64,000 nucleotides of DNA from Clostridiales bacterium (GCA_016342415.1 JAEIOD010000006.1:124001-188000), one strand, 5' to 3'. Shown: positions 35,407-45,247, counted from the first letter of the stretch. The notes: generated by a model not told the origin, from the letters alone. A program made the numbers and translations.

Positions 35407-35845
35407 CTTATACCTCTTTTCATGATTTTGACTTTACCTTGTATAAGGTATTCCTATATTTTTATTCTTACCCCAAATATAATTTATCTACCTTCAACTT
35501 TCATTTGTAGGTCTGTTTAAGCTAGAATCAATATATTTTTTCAAAACACAATATTTTTTACTCATTAACTTTCTCCTCCCCCTAACTATAAGAAAAATAA
35601 TACATTGGTCTTCATCCTCGATATCCAGTGACACCAATTGTCTCCAGGAAAAATGTTACAACTTCTGTGTAGCAGTACTATATTCAACTTTATATTCATT
35701 CCATTCATTTTCCAAATAAATCACAGAATATATAATGAAAGATTCATATCAAAGTCAAATCGCTAAGGTTTTCCAGCTAAGTTATCAATATACAATAGTT
35801 TATTTAACCTCTACATAATATTTTCCTAAAGATTGTTCATTTTAC
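35407..35845. other. Intergenic region upstream of fbp
   Basis: No gene, repeat or structured RNA could be recognised in this AT-rich stretch. Confidence 0.45.
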
Positions 35846-35874
35846 TTGACTAAGACCTATCCTCTTTATAATAT
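35846..35874 (+). promoter_or_regulatory. Probable fbp promoter
   Basis: TTGACT (35846-35851) is followed by TATAATAT (from 35867). The best -10 is either TATAAT with a 15-base spacer or TAATAT with 17. Confidence 0.55.
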
Positions 35875-35906
35875 TATGATAGTTATAGGAAATAAGTGAG
35901 GAGATC

Positions 35907-37880
35907 ATGATGGAATCAGAAAAATATATTAACTACTTAAAAATGTTATCCAAACAATATCCCAATATTGATGCAGTCTGTACAGAAATCATCAACTTAA
36001 GAGCCATTCTTGCTCTACCGAAAGGTACTGAGCATTTCTTAACGGATCTACATGGTGAGTACGAAGCCTTTACTCATGTACTTAGAAACGCTTCAGGTGT
36101 TATCAAAAGAAAGATTGATGAAGCTTTTGGTGACAGCATGACTGAAACAGAAAAAAGAAGCTTTGCAACACTTGTCTATTATCCAGAACAGAAGATTGAT
36201 ATCGTTAGAGAATCAGAAGAAGATATGGACAAATGGTTTAAACTGTCTATTTATAGACTGATAATTTTATGTCGAGTTGCAACTTTTAAATACACACGAT
36301 CGAAAGTAAGAAAATCATTACCTAATAATTTTAGATATATTATAGAAGAGTTATTACATGAAAAAGAAACATTGTCATCAAAACAAGAATATTACAATCA
36401 GATTATAGAAAGTATTATCAATGTTAATAAAGCAGAAGAATTTATAGATGCACTCTGTCAAGTTATTAGAAAACTAGTTGTAGATAGACTTCATATTGTT
36501 GGTGATATCTTTGATAGAGGACCAGGCGCTCATATCATATTAGATGAGTTGATGGAACATCATAGCGTGGATATTCAGTGGGGTAACCATGATATCATCT
36601 GGATGGGTGCTGCAATAGGCTCTGAAGCCTGTTTAGCCAATGCCCTTAGAATTTCTTTGAGATATGGTAATCTAGACACCATAGAACATGGTTACGGCAT
36701 TAACTTATTACCACTGGCAACATTTGCTTTAGAAACTTATCCTAAGGTTTCAAATAAGAACTTTAAACCTAGAAAATCTAGTGATCAGGAACTGACTAAA
36801 AAAGAACGTGCTTTGGTGACTAAAATGCATAAGGCAATCTCAATCATCCAGTTCAAAATTGAAGGTCAATTAATAAAAAGAAATCCTGATTTTAAGATGG
36901 ATCATCGTCTATTCTTAGAAACACTAGATTTGGAAAATCATAAGATTACTATAGAAGGATTCACCTATGAACTGAATGATGTGGAGTTTCCCACCATTGA
37001 TTTAAGTAATCCTTATGAACTGACAGTAGACGAAGTTGAAGTTCTAAAGAAACTCAGTTTATCATTTAAAAATTCTGACAAACTACAACAACATACTGAT
37101 TTCCTATATCGAAAAGGCAGTATGTACCTCAAGTATAATGGTAACTTGTTGTATCATGGTGGTATGCCCATCAACGAGGATTTAAGCTTTAAATCATTCA
37201 CATTAGACAATAAATCTTATTCTGGAAAAGCATTGTTTGATATCCTAGAACATTATGCCAGAGAAGCTTATTACCAAAAGCAGATGACAAAAGAAAAGCA
37301 ACTCGGTCTTGATTTGATGTGGTACTTATGGAACGGTGAGTGTTCTCCTTTATTTGCCAAGAAGAAGATGACAACCTTTGAACGTTACTTTATCAATGAT
37401 AAATCATCTTATCCTGAAGGTTCTAATCCCTACTTCGCTGAAAGAGATAATGAACCCCTTATCAATAGAATATTGGAAGATTTTGAATTAAATCCGGATA
37501 CTGCCAATATTATTTCTGGACACGTGCCTGTTAAGACTTTAAAAGGAGAACATCCTGTTAAAGCCAATAATAAAATGTTTGTCATCGACGGTGGTTTCTC
37601 AAAAGCCTATCATGAAACCACTGGTATAGCAGGTTATACATTAACTTACAACTCAAGAGGTATGATACTTGTTTCTCATGAACCATTTGAATCACTTAAA
37701 ACAGCTATTTATGACGAAAAAGATATTCTGCCAACAACTGTCTTTGTGAAGAAAAATGAAAAAAGAAAATTTGTAAATGAAACCGATGCGGGCTCCGAAC
37801 TCCGTACCAGTATAGAAAGCCTTCATTTACTTCTTAATGCTTATCGAAAAGGATTAATCAAAGAAAAGACTAAGTACTAG
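35907..37880 (+). CDS. fbp: Fructose-1,6-bisphosphatase, class III
   Basis: 657 residues, the length of Bacillota-specific class III Fbp. Calcineurin-like metal motifs are visible: FLTDLHGEYEAF, VGDIFDRGPGAHII, QWGNHDIIWMGA, YHGGMPI, ISGHVPVKT and the FVIDGGFSKAYHETTGIAGY end. It dephosphorylates fructose-1,6-bisphosphate in gluconeogenesis. Two adjacent ATG codons follow GAGGAGATC; either could start. Single gene with its own promoter and terminator. Confidence 0.94.
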   Translation: MMESEKYINYLKMLSKQYPNIDAVCTEIINLRAILALPKGTEHFLTDLHGEYEAFTHVLRNASGVIKRKIDEAFGDSMTETEKRSFATLVYYPEQKIDIVRESEEDMDKWFKLSIYRLIILCRVATFKYTRSKVRKSLPNNFRYIIEELLHEKETLSSKQEYYNQIIESIINVNKAEEFIDALCQVIRKLVVDRLHIVGDIFDRGPGAHIILDELMEHHSVDIQWGNHDIIWMGAAIGSEACLANALRISLRYGNLDTIEHGYGINLLPLATFALETYPKVSNKNFKPRKSSDQELTKKERALVTKMHKAISIIQFKIEGQLIKRNPDFKMDHRLFLETLDLENHKITIEGFTYELNDVEFPTIDLSNPYELTVDEVEVLKKLSLSFKNSDKLQQHTDFLYRKGSMYLKYNGNLLYHGGMPINEDLSFKSFTLDNKSYSGKALFDILEHYAREAYYQKQMTKEKQLGLDLMWYLWNGECSPLFAKKKMTTFERYFINDKSSYPEGSNPYFAERDNEPLINRILEDFELNPDTANIISGHVPVKTLKGEHPVKANNKMFVIDGGFSKAYHETTGIAGYTLTYNSRGMILVSHEPFESLKTAIYDEKDILPTTVFVKKNEKRKFVNETDAGSELRTSIESLHLLLNAYRKGLIKEKTKY

Positions 37881-37936
37881 TTTAAAGCACATTTGTTCAT
37901 ACTTACAATTAATGACTATAAATAATCCAAATAGAC

Positions 37937-37968
37937 AAAAGAATTCACAACCAAATGTGAATTCTTTT
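37937..37968 (+). terminator. Terminator of fbp
   Basis: AAAAGAATTCAC/GTGAATTCTTTT, 12-bp perfect stem with T-rich tail. Confidence 0.88.
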
Positions 37969-38105
37969 TATTACTTTTTCTATCAAACCTTCCAATCTGT
38001 TTTATATGAAGATCTCCGTTTTGATGTCTCAGCTATTTTTTTACTAAAACAGGATATAATCAGATTGTTTTTGCAGTTGCAATATAACCATATATAAATC
38101 ACTAT

Positions 38106-38126
38106 AATGACATTTTTAATGTCATT
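38106..38126 (+). terminator. Second terminator-like hairpin before the HD gene
   Basis: AATGACAT/ATGTCATT with loop TTTTA, followed by TTTCTTTTTTT. It lies 46 bases before the HD gene start; it may be a second stop for fbp transcripts or an attenuator in the HD leader. Confidence 0.65.
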
Positions 38127-38171
38127 TTTCTTTTTTTGTTTTATAATAAAATAGTATGTTAGGGGGGTAAA

Positions 38172-39728
38172 ATGAAAAGCATTAATGAAGCAGTTGTACT
38201 GGATCACTTTGTACAACTTATGAAATCAAAAGAAATAACATTTTTAGTAAAACATGAGGACCTATACGCAGAAATAGAAGAACATATCATTCATTTAAAG
38301 TCTAATTGCGGTATGAATCAGAAAATTCAGAGCGCTAAGAAATTATGGAAAATCCTATTCAGAACATCAATGAGTTACATCGATCCCGATCAAAGAGGAT
38401 ATGATGACTTATTTAAGTTCTTCGATGAGTATGTAGAGTTTGAAGAACTTATATTTGCATCGGATTCATTTTATAGAGACCATACCCTACACTGTCTATG
38501 GGTATACTTCTTAGGGGTTTATATTAGAACAATTGGAGATTTTGATGAAGTCATTCAACTGGATAATGTGCTTAACCTTCATTTGGATTTCTTCAAACAT
38601 ATTATTGCTGAAAGAAAGAATCATAAAAATACAGCTATAATTGCTCAAGTAGTAGATCTAACAGAATCAGCAATTAAATATGACCAATCTATATTCTGTG
38701 TTGCATCACTCACGCACGATTTGGGTTATCCAATCAAAAAAATCAGTAAAATCAACAAATCCATCAAAAAAATACTACCTTACTTCGGTATCAATCATTT
38801 TGATGAGTTTAATTTCCATTATGATAGTATCCAGCAACACTTCAATGAAAGGTTCATCGATTTAATTTCACTGGAACCAGATTATTCACTTAATGTAAAC
38901 GTTACGGATCAGAAAAATATAGATAAGGTTAATAAAATTTTTGAAACGATTTCAAAAACATTATCAAATGGATCTGTTGGTTTTGACTTAGATGAATTTA
39001 AGCTATTAAGCATTGAAGATCAGAATTTAGTCATTGATTCAATTGTGGCTAAACGAAGAGAATTCAAAAATTACCCGACTGAAATCAGATATTCTGACGA
39101 TATTGAACAGTACCAACATGGTATAATGTCTGCCTTTTTATTAATAAAGGTTGTACAATCTTTCAGGCATATGGAGTATATATCAAACAGCAACAAACAA
39201 GATATGGATTTACATCCACGAGGTAATTATGCAAGGTTTATCGTTAAGCAAACTATCCTAAGAGCGATAACAGACCATACATCCACAGGCTATCAAATTG
39301 AGTCGATAGCTGAACACTCTGAGTTACTGACATTTATAGATGAATTAGAAGAATTCTCACGAATATCTAGAGCCGATCAAAATCGTGAGTTTATCAATGA
39401 ATTCTGTGATACTCAACTATATATGGAAGATGGTATTTTTATCATCAACTTCCTGTTCAATAATACAGATATTAATGGACTTGATCCAGAATTGGCTTTT
39501 AAAGGTCGTTGCAAGAAGATGTTAAGTCTATTTAACATTGAAAAACTAGATTCTAAACTGCATCTTAAATTATCATGTATTGGTGATTTACCGTATGATA
39601 AGAATACCTACACCATAGAAATAAAAAATAAGTTTGCAAAGATTACAATCAATGACGAAGAACAGATTATACCTAATTATTTAAAGACAAATGATTTTAT
39701 GACTAGAGAAGGTTATGAATCATTATAG
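38172..39728 (+). CDS. Large HD-domain protein of unknown function
   Basis: 518 residues, soluble. HD-superfamily metal positions are visible: YRDHTLHCLWVYFLG (first His), CVASLTHDLGYPIKK (HD pair), EQYQHGIMSAFLL and RAITDHTSTGYQ (later His/Asp), then IDELEEFSRISR. The wide spacing and the 130-residue N- and C-terminal extensions are unlike SpoT, YfbR or HD-GYP. A nucleotide phosphohydrolase activity is plausible. SD GGGGGG precedes the ATG. Monocistronic with terminators on both sides. Confidence 0.7.
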   Translation: MKSINEAVVLDHFVQLMKSKEITFLVKHEDLYAEIEEHIIHLKSNCGMNQKIQSAKKLWKILFRTSMSYIDPDQRGYDDLFKFFDEYVEFEELIFASDSFYRDHTLHCLWVYFLGVYIRTIGDFDEVIQLDNVLNLHLDFFKHIIAERKNHKNTAIIAQVVDLTESAIKYDQSIFCVASLTHDLGYPIKKISKINKSIKKILPYFGINHFDEFNFHYDSIQQHFNERFIDLISLEPDYSLNVNVTDQKNIDKVNKIFETISKTLSNGSVGFDLDEFKLLSIEDQNLVIDSIVAKRREFKNYPTEIRYSDDIEQYQHGIMSAFLLIKVVQSFRHMEYISNSNKQDMDLHPRGNYARFIVKQTILRAITDHTSTGYQIESIAEHSELLTFIDELEEFSRISRADQNREFINEFCDTQLYMEDGIFIINFLFNNTDINGLDPELAFKGRCKKMLSLFNIEKLDSKLHLKLSCIGDLPYDKNTYTIEIKNKFAKITINDEEQIIPNYLKTNDFMTREGYESL

Positions 39729-39732
39729 AAAA

Positions 39733-39754
39733 TGACACTCTTTTAGGAGTGTCA
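39733..39754. terminator. Terminator shared by the HD gene and iorB
   Basis: TGACACTC/GAGTGTCA with loop TTTTAG and a run of nine T on the plus strand. Confidence 0.9.
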
Positions 39755-39761
39755 CTTTTTT

Positions 39762-40328
39762 TTATACAAATCTATAACCGTAATAAAAGGCTTCTTGATT
39801 TAACATTTGTGCTTTTTTAGGCACTCTTTCTGATATAACAGCTTCCCATATAGCAACATCAAAGTCCAATTTCTTGGCAAGCATACCCAGTATAACCGTA
39901 TTGGCAACCATCATATTACCTAGAGTTTTACCAATCTGTGTCGCATCTATTGCATAAGATTCAAAGGCTTCCAACATATCCTCGATATCTTTTACAGGAT
40001 ACTCCGCTTTATCAAATACAACATCCGATGGATAGATGATGCGTTCATTCATAAAAATCACACCATCTTCTTTTAACATGTTTTTATAACGATACCCTTC
40101 TAAAGGTTCAAGAGCTAGAAGAAAATCCGCTTCTCCTACTGGAATATTTGGTGAATAGACTTTTTTATCAAATCTGATATTTGCCCAAACTCGCCCACCT
40201 CTTTGAGACAATCCAATCACATCGTTACTTTTAACATCATAACCAGATCTTTTAGCCACTTCGCATACAATACCAGAAGTCAGAACAAGCCCTTGACCAC
40301 CGACACCTACTATCATAATATTCATCAT
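39762..40328 (-). CDS. iorB: Indolepyruvate:ferredoxin oxidoreductase beta subunit
   Basis: 188 residues, the gamma-type domain of 2-oxoacid oxidoreductases: IMIVGVGGQGLVLTSGIV, SNDVIGLSQRGGRVWANIRF, ADFLLALEPLEGYRY and NTVILGMLAK. With IorA it oxidises aryl-pyruvates from aromatic amino acids to aryl-acyl-CoA, reducing ferredoxin, in the cytoplasm of anaerobes. Its ATG overlaps the iorA stop by four bases. Confidence 0.92.
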   Translation of the reverse strand: MMNIMIVGVGGQGLVLTSGIVCEVAKRSGYDVKSNDVIGLSQRGGRVWANIRFDKKVYSPNIPVGEADFLLALEPLEGYRYKNMLKEDGVIFMNERIIYPSDVVFDKAEYPVKDIEDMLEAFESYAIDATQIGKTLGNMMVANTVILGMLAKKLDFDVAIWEAVISERVPKKAQMLNQEAFYYGYRFV

Positions 40329-42121
40329 TTAGTCACCTCTTTTCCTTCAAGAAGTTTAATGGCACCAACTGGACAAACCTGCGCACAGATACCACAGCCC
40401 ACACACATATCAGGATCAATAGAAGATTTCAGACCATCAATACCTTCATAGGCCTTCATCTTAAGCGGCGGACAATTGGTCTTGATACATGTTTTACAAC
40501 CGATACAGGTACTAGGATCCACATAATATGGCGTTTTTCTGACTTTGTATTTTAAGGCACATTGTCCTTTTGCTATCACAATCGATAAGCCTTCAAAGGC
40601 AATTTCCTGATTGATAATCTTCTTTGTAGTTTTATAATCATACTGATCCACTTCAAAGATTCTTTTAAATCCGATGGTTTCAAGAAGCGCTTTGATATCA
40701 ACATGTAAATCATCTTGCTCGTTAAAATTACCCGAGCCACCATTATGTTGACCACCAGTCATAGCTGTTGTTCTATTGTCTAGGATTAAGAATGTCATAT
40801 TCTCAAAATCCTTTTGTTGATGTAATAGATTAATAAACGATGGAATGCCTGAATGAAAGAACGTACCATCTCCAATAACAGAAACTACAGGTTCTGATTG
40901 TTGACCTAAACTCATCGCTTTTCTAATGCCTTTGGTAATACCAACAGTTGCTCCCATCGAGATAATGGAATGAGAAATCTCAGTGGGTTCTAAAATACCA
41001 AGTGAGTAACACCCAATATCACCAATCACCATTTGGGCTTTTGACTTTTTAAGCATGTCAAAGATTGGTCTATGAGGACAACCCGAACAAAAAAGGGGCA
41101 ATCTTTTGACGGTTTCCAATACCATAGGAGGCTTTTTAATCTCTCCTTCTATGACCTCTGCTTTGATCAAGCCATTTTTGATATCTCTGCTATCGAGTTC
41201 ACCTGTAAATGAAAAGAACTTTTTCCCTTCACAAGCAATACCCATTAATTTTAATTCGTTTTCTATAAAAGGCATCATTTCTTCTATAACAATGACTTTT
41301 TTATATTGACTTGTAAAACTTTTTATATAGTCATAATTCAAAGGATATATAAATCCTAATTTCAAAATACTCAAATCCAAATTAAGATCTTTTAGATGAT
41401 TGTAACTGATACCCGAGGTAATGATTAGAACATTTTTTTTATTTGATGCTTCATACTTATTTAACTTAAACTCAGGACTTTTTTCTTTGAGTTTTTCTAA
41501 ACGTTCTTTCATAAAATGCTGAGCCACCACAGATGCTGGTGGAATCATAGCGTATTTATTGTCCTTTTCAAAAACTGGTTTTGTTACATATTTACCCGGT
41601 TCTTCAATGGTAACAATCGATCTTGCATGGCACAATCTACTGGTGATTCTAAGCATCACAGGTGTTTGAAATGATTCAGAAATCTCAAAAGCGACTTTTG
41701 TAAACTCTTTTGATTCCTGTGCATCAGAAGGATCCACAATAGGCATATTGGCAAACTTCCCAAACAATCTGTTATCCTGCTCGTTTTGAGAGCTTTTAAG
41801 TCCAGGATCATCACCTGTTATCAGTAAAAATCCACCGTTGGTTGGGGTTTCCGTAAAAGTCATCAATGGATCTGCTGCAATATTCAAGCCTACATGTTTC
41901 ATAGAAACCATAGATCTTACACCTGCAAAAGAGCCTCCTATTGCAACCTCCAATGCAACTTTTTCATTGGTAGAAAATTCTGCATATACATTTTCATATT
42001 GCTTACATGCGTCCAATATTTGTACCGTTGGTGATCCAGGATAACTTGTAGCTATTTTACCACCTGATTCATAAAATCCACGTGCAATAGCTTCGTTACC
42101 GGTTAACATTTCCTGTTTCAT
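40325..42121 (-). CDS. iorA: Indolepyruvate:ferredoxin oxidoreductase alpha subunit
   Basis: 598 residues. N-terminal pyrimidine-binding domain (LTGNEAIARGFYESGG, SYPGSPT), central TPP domain (VIGDGTFFHSGIPSFINLLH, ILDNRTTAMTGGQHN) and two C-terminal 4Fe-4S motifs (CIGCKTCIKTNCP, CVGCGICAQVCPVGAI). The first cluster motif has an extra residue before its last Cys, as common in IorA. A CPHRP-type motif (CSGCPHRPIFD) is present. A strong GGAGGG SD leads the iorAB operon. Confidence 0.93.
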   Translation of the reverse strand: MKQEMLTGNEAIARGFYESGGKIATSYPGSPTVQILDACKQYENVYAEFSTNEKVALEVAIGGSFAGVRSMVSMKHVGLNIAADPLMTFTETPTNGGFLLITGDDPGLKSSQNEQDNRLFGKFANMPIVDPSDAQESKEFTKVAFEISESFQTPVMLRITSRLCHARSIVTIEEPGKYVTKPVFEKDNKYAMIPPASVVAQHFMKERLEKLKEKSPEFKLNKYEASNKKNVLIITSGISYNHLKDLNLDLSILKLGFIYPLNYDYIKSFTSQYKKVIVIEEMMPFIENELKLMGIACEGKKFFSFTGELDSRDIKNGLIKAEVIEGEIKKPPMVLETVKRLPLFCSGCPHRPIFDMLKKSKAQMVIGDIGCYSLGILEPTEISHSIISMGATVGITKGIRKAMSLGQQSEPVVSVIGDGTFFHSGIPSFINLLHQQKDFENMTFLILDNRTTAMTGGQHNGGSGNFNEQDDLHVDIKALLETIGFKRIFEVDQYDYKTTKKIINQEIAFEGLSIVIAKGQCALKYKVRKTPYYVDPSTCIGCKTCIKTNCPPLKMKAYEGIDGLKSSIDPDMCVGCGICAQVCPVGAIKLLEGKEVTK

Positions 42122-42179
42122 TCATTCCCTCCTCTCCATATATTCTCATTGTAATACATACTGACTTTTTAAACTAGAC

Positions 42180-43361
42180 TCAATTGGTATTGTTTCGTTT
42201 TTGTATTATTTTTCCTAAAACAAAAAGTGAAATTGTTGCTCCAGTAGCAACCAGCATAAAAGCATTTCTTAAACCATAATGATCACCCAATTTACCGACA
42301 ATTGGAAACAAAACAATCATAAACAAACTGAATATCATACTTTGGAATGATAAGATCGTCGCTCGTTTATCACTCGGTATCAATTTATTGATATAGTCAC
42401 CCATCACTACAAATAATAATCCTTCTATGGCTGTTAAAAAGATAAAGGCATATTTTTCAACACCATTTATAGTCATACCCCAAAACAGTAAAACAGCAGC
42501 AATTATCGTCACTGTTAATATCCTTTTCATTTTAAACCGTGCTTCAAGTTTGTAAGCTTGTGTTGCAGTAAAGGCTGCAAGCAAAGCCCCTATCGATAAT
42601 ATGATACCTATTTGAAACTCTGAGTTACCTAATGACTTCAAGTGATTTTGCATATAAAAGAATTCCGTCGTATAAAAAGTTGAAAAGATTTCAAGTGCAA
42701 TGATCATCTCAACCAACTCTTTTTTACCTCTCATCACTTTAAAACTTGAAACCACTTGATGTGAAAAAGTCTCCCAAAGGTTGTGTTTTTTCTCTACTCT
42801 ACCAATTTGTGGTTCTGTAAAGCTAAAGGCATGAATGATACTGATGACTGCAAAGACCAATGAAATCATATAGACGCTTGTATATGATAACGTCGCAATA
42901 TAACCACCAATGATTAAAGAGAAAGTCTTAGCCATTTGGAAGAACAATTCATTTCTACCTCTGACCTTCATGTAGTCATTTTCTATATTAAGTTCTTTTA
43001 AACTGTCATAAATTAAAGCATCTCCTGCACCTGATTCCAGATTATTACCAAGTGCTGTGAAGAAGAAACTAACTGCAAACAAAAAAATATTATTACCAAA
43101 TATCATGATGGTTATGGCAATACATGTTGAGACTCTACCAAGTATTCTACTGGTTTTTCTTCCAAATATATCTGCTACTGCTCCAGTAGGGATTTCCATT
43201 AGGAAAGATGAAATATGATAAATGGTTTCCATTAAACCAATTTGAAATAAGTTAAGTCCTTTAGATGCTAAGTATAATAACCATATACCATGTGTTAAGT
43301 CAAAACGCGTTATTAATGTAAATAGGTAATCCTTATATATATTCTTTTTTAAATTTTCCAT
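42180..43361 (-). CDS. MFS transporter, multidrug-exporter type
   Basis: 393 residues, about 12 helices. The loop 2-3 motif is GAVADIFGRKTSRILGR, and the N-terminus (LTRFDLTHGIWLLYLASKGL) matches small-molecule exporters annotated as MFS or MDR. The substrate is unknown. SD TAGGAGG. Upstream lies a leader ORF with a terminator and a competing antiterminator (43442-43584), so expression is likely induced when translation of the leader is slowed, for example by an antibiotic. That would fit a drug-export role. Confidence 0.82.
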   Translation of the reverse strand: MENLKKNIYKDYLFTLITRFDLTHGIWLLYLASKGLNLFQIGLMETIYHISSFLMEIPTGAVADIFGRKTSRILGRVSTCIAITIMIFGNNIFLFAVSFFFTALGNNLESGAGDALIYDSLKELNIENDYMKVRGRNELFFQMAKTFSLIIGGYIATLSYTSVYMISLVFAVISIIHAFSFTEPQIGRVEKKHNLWETFSHQVVSSFKVMRGKKELVEMIIALEIFSTFYTTEFFYMQNHLKSLGNSEFQIGIILSIGALLAAFTATQAYKLEARFKMKRILTVTIIAAVLLFWGMTINGVEKYAFIFLTAIEGLLFVVMGDYINKLIPSDKRATILSFQSMIFSLFMIVLFPIVGKLGDHYGLRNAFMLVATGATISLFVLGKIIQKRNNTN

Positions 43362-43433
43362 GTTGCCTCCTAATTATCTGCAAACTAATATTATCCAAAT
43401 GAGGTCATTCAATTTAATCTTGAATTTTTTGCA

Positions 43434-43503
43434 TTAAAAAAACCTCTATGTTTATAGAGGTCTACGCAGTTTCCAAATATTACCTGCGTTAAGATAGACC
43501 TCT
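43434..43503 (-). promoter_or_regulatory. Transcription attenuator upstream of the MFS gene
   Basis: On the minus strand a terminator (ACCTCTAT/ATAGAGGT, 43442-43461, followed by seven T) competes with an antiterminator. The latter pairs AGAGGTCTA (43495-43503) with TAGACCTCT (43456-43464), 9 bp, plus an inner CGCAG/CTGCG helix. The two structures share bases 43456-43461. The leader ORF ends inside the 5' arm of the antiterminator, so ribosome position decides the outcome. Confidence 0.7.
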
Positions 43504-43584
43504 CCCGTCTGCAGAAAAATCATGTGTTATACCAGACATGGACGCTGGTAATCTATTTAAAATGTTGTTTATATATGTATTCAT
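43489..43584 (-). CDS. Leader peptide of the MFS attenuator, 31 residues
   Basis: ATG at 43584 with GGGTGATC as SD encodes MNTYINNILNRLPASMSGIT followed by HDFSADGRGLS. Its last codons (GGT CTA TCT TAA) cover the antiterminator 5' arm. Complete translation should favour the terminator; stalling further upstream leaves the antiterminator free to form. A possible promoter (TTGTGT, 17, TAACAT; 43602-43630) overlaps the end of the upstream gene. Confidence 0.6.
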   Translation of the reverse strand: MNTYINNILNRLPASMSGITHDFSADGRGLS

Positions 43585-43621
43585 AAGATCACCCTACTTG
43601 CATGTTATCAATTAATGCGTT

Positions 43622-44140
43622 TTAACACAAGTTAAAAATATCCTTCTTGTTAAAGGACTTTAAAATATTTTGTTCTGATTCTCTTTTCCGTGAAGTTTCC
43701 ATAACGTATTTTTTTATGGATTCAATCGTCAATAAAACTTCCCAGCCTTTATAAATACCTTCTAGAAACTCTTGACGCCATAACTCTGTCTGATGAATCA
43801 ACGGACAACAATGGAACTGATTTTTTTCGACAATCAAAGTCAAGTTGCCATCAACCAAATGAGGTTCTAGTGGATATGTTCTACACTGAATCGGACGGTA
43901 ATTTCTTAAACAACCGGATTCATTGGAACAAAATATATAATATAGTTTTTTTGTACCTATCGGTAGATCATATTCATAAGAAGAATGTACTTCATAAGAC
44001 ACATCTAGCTGTTCTTGCACTGCTTCAAATTCCTCTGGCAGTAAATACATTCCCAATGAACCCTCGTCGTCATGGCTCCTGCAGCAGTGGTAATTACATA
44101 ACTCGCCACAATTGCCCTCTATAACGGGTTCGTTCATCAA
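43622..44140 (-). CDS. YkgJ-type cysteine-cluster protein
   Basis: About 172 residues with Cys groups CGELCNYHCC, FCSNESGCL, IQCRTYP and FHCCPL, the pattern of the zinc/iron-chelating CxxxCxxCC family (YkgJ). A role in metal binding is likely; function otherwise unknown. The start is uncertain. The frame remains open upstream with family-like IDIFKKAYEL before the first ATG/TTG, and no good SD is seen, so a coupled non-ATG start after the GNAT stop at 44164 is possible. Confidence 0.7.
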   Translation of the reverse strand: MMNEPVIEGNCGELCNYHCCRSHDDEGSLGMYLLPEEFEAVQEQLDVSYEVHSSYEYDLPIGTKKLYYIFCSNESGCLRNYRPIQCRTYPLEPHLVDGNLTLIVEKNQFHCCPLIHQTELWRQEFLEGIYKGWEVLLTIESIKKYVMETSRKRESEQNILKSFNKKDIFNLC

Positions 44141-44163
44141 CTCATACGCTTTTTTAAAAATAT

Positions 44164-44589
44164 CTATTCTGTCATGATGATAAATAATCTTTCACCTCTT
44201 TTAAACTGTTGTACTTCTTTAAAGCCTAATTTTTTATATAACTTAATCGCCCTCTTATTAAATGCAAGTACAGTTAATCGGAGTGGTTTACCTTCATTTC
44301 TAAGCTCTTTCATAACATCAATCATAAAAGCTTCTCCTAGACCTTTACCACAAAGACTTGGTTTCATACCAATTCCAAAATCCAAATAAGTATCTGGATA
44401 CTCTCCGGGTGGCACTTGAGCATCATGACCAAAACAGTAAAATCCTAATAGATTGTCTTCATCAATTACGGCGTAATAGGATGCTAACAGCTCATTATAT
44501 GCATTCGGCATATTATAAGTATCATACGGTACTTCATATTTCCAAACTATAATTTCTTCAGCCCATTGTTTCGTCATTTTTTTTATCAA
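44164..44589 (-). CDS. GNAT-family acetyltransferase
   Basis: 141 residues. GIGMKPSLCGKGLGEAFMID is the acetyl-CoA motif and LAFNKRAIKLYKKLGFKEVQ the C-terminal GNAT motif. The N-terminus (MTKQWAEEIIVWKYEVPYD) matches a group of clostridial GNATs of unknown substrate. The SD GGGAGGTGA points to a TTG start at 44589; the ATG 18 bases further upstream would be inside the SD. In an operon with the YkgJ-like gene. Confidence 0.82.
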   Translation of the reverse strand: MIKKMTKQWAEEIIVWKYEVPYDTYNMPNAYNELLASYYAVIDEDNLLGFYCFGHDAQVPPGEYPDTYLDFGIGMKPSLCGKGLGEAFMIDVMKELRNEGKPLRLTVLAFNKRAIKLYKKLGFKEVQQFKRGERLFIIMTE

Positions 44590-44702
44590 AATACTCACCT
44601 CCCTCATATTATATCATACTTGAGTTTTCTATTTATACCATTTTTGATTTTAGAGATTAAAGACATATCTTAACGGGCATCTATAGACTAGGAGGTACAT
44701 TT

Positions 44703-45158
44703 ATGTTTACAAAAGTTGAAGAGTATATACTGGACTTACCTGAGGATAGACAACTTGTCATTCAAAAAATTAGAGAAATCATCTTAAACAATCTACATGA
44801 CGGTTTTGATGAAGTCATTCAATACGAGATGTTGGGTTATGTCGTACCCCACAAAATATATCCAGCAGGATATCACTGTGATCCCAAACAACCACTGCCT
44901 TATATCCATTTGGCATCACAAAAAAATTACATTTCTTTATATCATATGGGACTTTATGCAGATAAGGTACTATTAGAATGGTTTACAAGTGAATATGCCA
45001 AAAGGTGTCACTATAAATTGGATATGGGTAAGAGCTGTATTCGATTCAAAAAAATGGATGATATCCCCTATGATTTAATAGGTGAACTGGTTTCTAAAAT
45101 GACTGTTGGAGATTGGATCAATTTATATGAAAAATCACATGTTAGAGACGTGACCTAA
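44703..45158 (+). CDS. DUF1801-type protein
   Basis: 151 residues. VEEYILDLPEDRQLVIQKIR at the N-terminus, YEMLGYVVP, YIHLASQKNYISLYHMGL and CIRFKKMDDIPYDLI fit the DUF1801/YdhG fold (related to frataxin-like proteins), of unknown function. SD AGGAGG. Monocistronic. Confidence 0.8.
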   Translation: MFTKVEEYILDLPEDRQLVIQKIREIILNNLHDGFDEVIQYEMLGYVVPHKIYPAGYHCDPKQPLPYIHLASQKNYISLYHMGLYADKVLLEWFTSEYAKRCHYKLDMGKSCIRFKKMDDIPYDLIGELVSKMTVGDWINLYEKSHVRDVT

Positions 45159-45247
45159 AAAGGTATGTTCACCATTAAAAAAGCTTACTTTAAATTATTG
45201 TCTAGAATTTCATATTAAGGGTATAAGTAATATAAGGATGTGATTAT

